From positions 1 to 28,635 of the forward strand of contig JBPEXY010000111.1 in the NCBI GenBank assembly GCA_052031065.1: a DNA stretch of 28,635 nucleotides, read 5' to 3'. Source of the stretch: JBPEXY01 sp052031065 (lineage in GTDB: Bacteria > Pseudomonadota > Gammaproteobacteria > Immundisolibacterales > Immundisolibacteraceae). The notes beneath the pieces are model-generated. The model was not told where the DNA came from. It did no database searches and saw only the letters and a program-made list of their open reading frames with translations. The translations under genes and the position numbers were made by a program. Numbering within the stretch: position 1 is the stretch's first letter; the number at the start of each line of letters is the position of its first letter. Of this stretch, positions 25,074-28,635 are shown one piece after another.

Positions 25074-25077
25074 CCCC

Positions 25078-25122
25078 ATGTCCGATAGTGACACCATTGT
25101 CGCGGACTATCGGGCGCAATAA
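25078..25122 (+). other. Mini-ORF in frame with xerC, covering a hairpin
   Basis: An ATG five bases after the DUF484 stop opens 14 codons (MSDSDTIVADYRAQ) ending in TAA at 25120-25122, three bases before the xerC ATG and in the same frame. The DNA it covers folds strongly: CCGATAGT (25082-25089) pairs with ACTATCGG (25106-25113), with an inner GACA/TGTC stem, a CCAT loop and a 4-nt bulge. It may be a leader peptide, a remnant of an earlier xerC N-terminus, or only structured RNA. Confidence 0.4.
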
Positions 25123-25125
25123 CCC

Positions 25126-26028
25126 ATGGACCCGCGGTCGACAGACCAGCTGAACCGCTTTTGCCACTACCTGCGCAACGTCAAAAATTACTCACCCCAC
25201 ACCGCCAGCAACTACGCCCGCGACCTGCGACAGGCTGCCAATTACTGCGATGAACACCAACTGACGACCTGGCAACAGCTTACTCATCAGGACGTACGCC
25301 GCTTCGTCGGCTGGCTGCGCAGGCAGGGCAAAAGCAGCCGATCGATTTCACGCGCTCTGTCCGCACTTCGGGGACTCTACCGCTATCTGTTGCGGGAAGG
25401 GTTTTGCGACCACAACCCGGCCAATAAAATCAGCACCCCGAAGGCGCCACGGAAACTGCCTACCACTCTCGATGTTGATCAAACCAGCCAGCTTCTTGAT
25501 GGAGAAGCAAACAGCACCCTGGAGATCCGCGACCTGGCGATGATGGAACTGTTTTACTCTTCCGGTCTGCGCCTGAGTGAACTGCAGCAGCTCGACCTGA
25601 ACCAGCTGGAGATGGAAAACGCTGCGGTTACCGTCACCGGCAAGGGCAACCGCCAGAGACGTTTACCGGTGGGGCGTCAGGCGTTGCTGGCTCTGCAACG
25701 ATGGCTCAAAATTCGCAGTGAACTGGCCAGCACGCGAGAGCCGGCGCTGTTTGTCAGCCAGCGCGGTAACCGTATTAGCACCCGCTCAATTCAGCTGCGG
25801 TTAAAAAAGTGGTCGGCGATTAAAGGTCTGAGACAGCCACTCCACCCACATATGTTGCGCCACTCCTTCGCCAGCCACCTGCTTGAGTCGAGTGGAGACC
25901 TGAGAGGGGTACAGGAACTATTGGGCCATGAAAACCTGTCAACAACCCAGATATACACCCACCTCGACTATCAACACCTGGCCAATATCTACGACAAATC
26001 CCACCCAAGAGCAAAAAAGAAAAAATAG
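25126..26028 (+). CDS. xerC: Tyrosine recombinase XerC
   Basis: This 300-residue site-specific recombinase acts with XerD at dif to resolve chromosome dimers at division. All catalytic residues are visible: Arg149 (SGLRLSEL), Lys173 (TGKGNRQR), His242 and Arg245 (HPHMLRHSF), His268 (LLGHENLSTTQIYTH), and nucleophile Tyr277. Length and C-terminus (lysine-rich) are typical. The ATG at 25126 has no ribosome site and follows an in-frame TAA, so translation may depend on coupling to the mini-ORF or on DUF484. The dapF-DUF484-xerC order is standard for the group. Confidence 0.94.
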   Translation: MDPRSTDQLNRFCHYLRNVKNYSPHTASNYARDLRQAANYCDEHQLTTWQQLTHQDVRRFVGWLRRQGKSSRSISRALSALRGLYRYLLREGFCDHNPANKISTPKAPRKLPTTLDVDQTSQLLDGEANSTLEIRDLAMMELFYSSGLRLSELQQLDLNQLEMENAAVTVTGKGNRQRRLPVGRQALLALQRWLKIRSELASTREPALFVSQRGNRISTRSIQLRLKKWSAIKGLRQPLHPHMLRHSFASHLLESSGDLRGVQELLGHENLSTTQIYTHLDYQHLANIYDKSHPRAKKKK

Positions 26029-26048
26029 CGGTTATAGAACCTATTTTT
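26021..26048. terminator. Bidirectional-type terminator overlapping the xerC stop
   Basis: AAAAATA (26021-26027) and TATTTTT (26042-26048) flank a GGTT/AACC stem (26030-26033 and 26038-26041) with an ATAG loop. The A and T tracts give a terminator form on either strand. The GC stem is only 4 bp, so strength is uncertain. Confidence 0.55.
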
Positions 26049-26052
26049 CAGC

Positions 26053-26292
26053 ATGAAACCATTTCACGCCCTTTTTAACACCACCGATCATCTAAATTCT
26101 AGCCTTGATGTGGGTAAACAGACCAATGAAATCCAGCTGTCGCTCTTTAAGAACTCCCCAGCAACAGCCTCCAAACCTAGACACAAGGCACCCCCGGTCA
26201 GGCCATCGGCACTTCAGCTCTTGAAATCAGCGCCAAAACCTCCATATTTAGTCGCCACAGACTCAAACACACCCACCACCCGCGGCCGATGA
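26053..26292 (+). other. Doubtful 79-codon ORF between xerC and hslV
   Basis: A plus-strand frame of 79 codons ends at 26292, in the same frame as hslV and 18 codons before its start. It has no ribosome site, no recognised domain, and is less GC-rich than its neighbours, with a proline- and lysine-rich composition. It fills most of the 318-bp gap between xerC and hslV. It may be non-coding, or a small unknown gene; I cannot support a function. Confidence 0.2.
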
Positions 26293-26346
26293 ACGGCTTT
26301 AGCCAGATCGCAGAAGACGGATGGTGCGAGCAGGAGCAGAAATCTT

Positions 26347-26901
26347 TTGGAACAGTACCGGGGCACAACCATCCTCTCCGTTCGACGGGGAGACCAGGTG
26401 GTCATCGGCGGTGACGGCCAGGTCACCCTGGGCAACACCGTGGTCAAAGGCAACGCACGCAAAGTGCGCCGGCTCTATCACAATAGAGTACTGGCCGGCT
26501 TCGCCGGCGGTACTGCCGATGCTTTCACCCTGTTCGAACTGTTTGATGCCAAACTCGAAAAACACTCCGGTAACCTGACTCGCGCAGCCGTTGAGCTGGC
26601 CAAGGACTGGCGCACTGACAAGATGTTACGCCGTCTGGAAGCACTGCTCGCGGTTGCCGACGCCACCGCCTCGCTGGTGATCTCCGGTAACGGCGATGTG
26701 ATCGAGCCAGAGAACGGGCTTATCGCCATTGGCTCGGGCGGCCCCTTTGCACAGGCAGCGGCGACCGCCCTGCTCGACCACCCATCACTGGATGCCCAAC
26801 AGATTGTCGAACGGGGCCTGCAAATTGCGGCGGACATCTGCATCTATACCAATCACAACCGCACCATAGAAGTGCTATCTACAGCGGAAGATCACCCTTG
26901 A
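26347..26901 (+). CDS. hslV: ATP-dependent protease subunit HslV, TTG start and short propeptide
   Basis: This 184-residue proteasome-like peptidase forms the core of the HslUV protease. The catalytic threonine is at residue 7 in EQYRGTTILSVRRGDQ; the six residues before it (MEQYRG) form a propeptide that must be removed, unlike E. coli HslV where only Met precedes Thr1. GNTVVKGNARKVRRLY, FAGGTADAFTLFELF and ELAKDWRTDKMLRRLEALL are family blocks. It starts at TTG (26347-26349), with AGGAG ten bases upstream; no ATG or GTG is available after the in-frame stop at 26290-26292. Its stop overlaps the hslU start by one base. Confidence 0.94.
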   Translation: MEQYRGTTILSVRRGDQVVIGGDGQVTLGNTVVKGNARKVRRLYHNRVLAGFAGGTADAFTLFELFDAKLEKHSGNLTRAAVELAKDWRTDKMLRRLEALLAVADATASLVISGNGDVIEPENGLIAIGSGGPFAQAAATALLDHPSLDAQQIVERGLQIAADICIYTNHNRTIEVLSTAEDHP

Positions 26902-28286
26902 TGAACGCCAACGAATCCACACCGAAGCTGGTCGACGCGATCGCGGCGATGACCCCGCGCGAGATTGTCCATGAGCTGAACAAACACATCGTCGGCCAGG
27001 ACGATGCCAAACGGGCAGTCGCCATCGCCCTGCGAAATCGCTGGCGACGCATGCAGCTAGATGATGAGCTGCGCAGCGAAGTGACACCCAAGAACATCCT
27101 CATGATTGGCCCTACCGGAGTCGGCAAGACCGAGATTGCCCGCCGTCTGGCAAAACTCTGCAACGCACCCTTTATCAAGATTGAGGCAACCAAATTCACC
27201 GAAGTGGGCTATGTTGGGCGGGATGTTGATTCGATTATCCGCGACCTTGCCGATGTCGCGGTAAAACTGACCCGCGAAGAAGCGGTCAAGAAGGTTCGGC
27301 GTCGCGCCGAAGATCTCGCCGAAGAGCGTATTCTCGACATTCTGCTGCCTCCGCCACGGCGGCTGCCCAGCGAGGAAGCCAGCGAATCTGACGACCGCGA
27401 CCAGGAGACCCGGCAGAAATTCCGCAAAAAACTGCGCGAGGGAGATCTTAACGACAAAATCATCGAGATCGAGCTCAGCGCGCCATCCGTCGGCGTGGAG
27501 ATCATGGCCCCGCCGGGCATGGAAGAGATGACCCAGCAGCTGCAGGGAATGTTCCAGAACCTCTCCAGCAACCGCTCACAGACACGCCGCGTGCGCGTTG
27601 AAGAAGCGTTGAAACTACTCTGCGACGAAGAGGCATCACAACTCATTGATGAGGATGAGATCAAACGACGCGCGGTGGAAAACACCGAGCAGAACGGCAT
27701 CATCTTCCTCGACGAGATCGACAAGGTGACCCAACGTAGCGACAGCCGAGGCAGCGGCGGCGGCGAAGTTTCCCGCGAAGGGGTGCAACGCGACCTGCTG
27801 CCGCTGGTGGAGGGCTGCAGTGTGTCAACCAAATACGGCACGGTCAAAACCGACCATATCCTGTTTATCGCCTCCGGTGCCTTTCACCTGGCCAAGCCTT
27901 CCGACCTGATACCGGAACTGCAGGGACGACTGCCGATCAGGGTCGAATTGCAGGCGTTGCGGGTAGAAGATTTTGAGCGCATTCTGGTTGAACCGGACGC
28001 TTCATTGACCGAACAGGCAAAGGCCATGCTGGCTACCGAAGGTTGCCAGCTCAGTTTTACCGCTGAGGGCATCAAACGGCTCGCGCAAACCGCCTTCGAT
28101 GTGAACGAAACCACAGAAAATATCGGTGCCCGCCGGCTTCATACGCTAATCGAGCGCCTGCTGGAGAACATCTCTTTTGATGCACCCGATCAGCCGGACA
28201 CAACCATCGAAATAGATGCCGAGTATGTTGACCAGCAGCTACACGATTTAGCCGTGGACGAAGACCTGAGCCGCTATATTCTGTAG
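26901..28286 (+). CDS. hslU: HslU, ATPase subunit of the HslUV protease
   Basis: This 461-residue AAA+ unfoldase feeds substrates to HslV. The Walker A is GPTGVGKTE (70-78), followed by the pore loop GYVG (103-106), Walker B IIFLDEIDK, and sensor regions. The C-terminal tail ending LSRYIL docks into HslV, as in other HslU proteins. The I-domain lies between the Walker motifs. The ATG at 26901 overlaps the hslV stop by one base; a TTG at 26898 would add one residue. The N-terminus is about 17 residues longer than that of E. coli HslU. Confidence 0.95.
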   Translation: MNANESTPKLVDAIAAMTPREIVHELNKHIVGQDDAKRAVAIALRNRWRRMQLDDELRSEVTPKNILMIGPTGVGKTEIARRLAKLCNAPFIKIEATKFTEVGYVGRDVDSIIRDLADVAVKLTREEAVKKVRRRAEDLAEERILDILLPPPRRLPSEEASESDDRDQETRQKFRKKLREGDLNDKIIEIELSAPSVGVEIMAPPGMEEMTQQLQGMFQNLSSNRSQTRRVRVEEALKLLCDEEASQLIDEDEIKRRAVENTEQNGIIFLDEIDKVTQRSDSRGSGGGEVSREGVQRDLLPLVEGCSVSTKYGTVKTDHILFIASGAFHLAKPSDLIPELQGRLPIRVELQALRVEDFERILVEPDASLTEQAKAMLATEGCQLSFTAEGIKRLAQTAFDVNETTENIGARRLHTLIERLLENISFDAPDQPDTTIEIDAEYVDQQLHDLAVDEDLSRYIL

Positions 28287-28375
28287 CGCCGGGGGGGCAA
28301 CCTGCCCGGTCAGCGTTTGCCGACCCGGTCAGGGCAGCGCCATAACCCTGCACTGCAACCACCAGAACAGATACA

Positions 28376-28440
28376 CTGAACCCTGAACCGTAGCATTGGC
28401 TACAGTCGGCAACAGCAACACCTATAAAAACTGTTCAGGG
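28376..28440 (+). promoter_or_regulatory. Structured leader upstream of ubiE
   Basis: CCCTGAAC (28381-28388) and GTTCAGGG (28433-28440) are perfect inverted copies, and a further CTGAACC copy precedes the left arm (28376-28382). Inside, GTAGC (28390-28394) and GCTAC (28399-28403) form a hairpin with a 4-nt loop. A TATAAA-like element (28423-28428) lies in the loop. The right arm ends 11 bases before the ubiE start codon, next to the ribosome site. It could be an operator pair or an RNA structure. Confidence 0.4.
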
Positions 28441-28451
28441 CGGAACCTCTC

Positions 28452-28635
28452 ATGGCTGACGATCAGCGGCAAACCACACATTTCGGTTTTGAAGAGCTGC
28501 CGGTAGCAGAAAAAACCGGGCGAGTCCGCGAAGTTTTCGACTCTGTCGCCAGTAACTACGACATCATGAACGACTTGATGTCATTTGGCCTGCACCGGAT
28601 CTGGAAACGGTTTGCGACCGGACTCAGTGGCGTGC
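28452..28635 (+). CDS. ubiE: Ubiquinone/menaquinone C-methyltransferase UbiE (5' part only)
   Basis: The first 61 codons are in the window. THFGFEELPVAEKTGRVREV then FDSVASNYDIMNDLMSFGLH RIWKRF is the conserved N-terminus of UbiE/COQ5, the SAM-dependent enzyme that adds the ring C-methyl group in quinone synthesis. The ATG at 28452 follows GCGGAA. The SAM-binding motifs are beyond the edge. It follows hslU after 165 bp with no DUF971 gene in between, although many related genomes carry one there. Confidence 0.92.
   Translation, partial: MADDQRQTTHFGFEELPVAEKTGRVREVFDSVASNYDIMNDLMSFGLHRIWKRFATGLSGV

Noticed and set aside
27209..27847. Minus-strand open frame of 212 codons inside hslU
   Set aside because: Low-complexity, Ser/Arg-rich translation typical of an antisense shadow of a GC-rich gene.
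28287..28330. Terminator after hslU from GC-rich inverted repeats
   Set aside because: The repeats can pair, but there is no T tract on the plus strand.

Overview
The window looks like a piece of a gammaproteobacterial chromosome of moderately high GC. The evidence is a set of housekeeping neighbourhoods typical of that class: thrB / DUF2782 / polA, dsbA / cytochrome c4 / engB, dapF / DUF484 / xerC, and hslV-hslU-ubiE. No tRNA, rRNA, CRISPR array, insertion sequence or phage gene was recognised. Genus cannot be fixed from the sequence alone.

Left part (1-6.2 kb) is accessory and has an organosulfur flavour. It holds the 5' end of a DszA/NtaA-type flavin monooxygenase, a broken ABM-type monooxygenase remnant, a PAPS-type sulfotransferase, and a lone PilZ (c-di-GMP) protein. 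It also holds a divergent locus with two paralogous DszB-like (sulfinate desulfinase family) proteins and a DapA-family lyase. Both DszB-like proteins lack a signal peptide and keep the Cys, His and Arg positions known to be catalytic in DszB. The divergent promoter region between them carries a tandem 16-bp repeat. This is the most interesting part of the window and may be an undescribed desulfination or carbon-sulfur pathway.

Next (6.2-11.6 kb) is a run of six minus-strand genes with short gaps or overlap: DUF2782, thrB, a TRAP transporter QM pair without its binding protein, a lipoprotein metallo-beta-lactamase-fold hydrolase, and an EamA exporter. polA follows on the plus strand. It is followed by a three-gene catabolic cassette (aldehyde dehydrogenase, PaaG-like crotonase, and an SDR lacking most of its catalytic tetrad).

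From 17.9 to 22.5 kb lie dsbA and cytochrome c4 (minus), engB (plus), a rubredoxin too short for ordinary ORF calling, a membrane diiron desaturase, and cysQ. The right end (22.7-28.6 kb) is a plus-strand housekeeping run: DUF815 ATPase, dapF, DUF484 and xerC (the first three overlapping by ATGA), then hslV, hslU and a truncated ubiE. Structured leaders precede xerC and ubiE, and a terminator-like hairpin overlaps the xerC stop codon.
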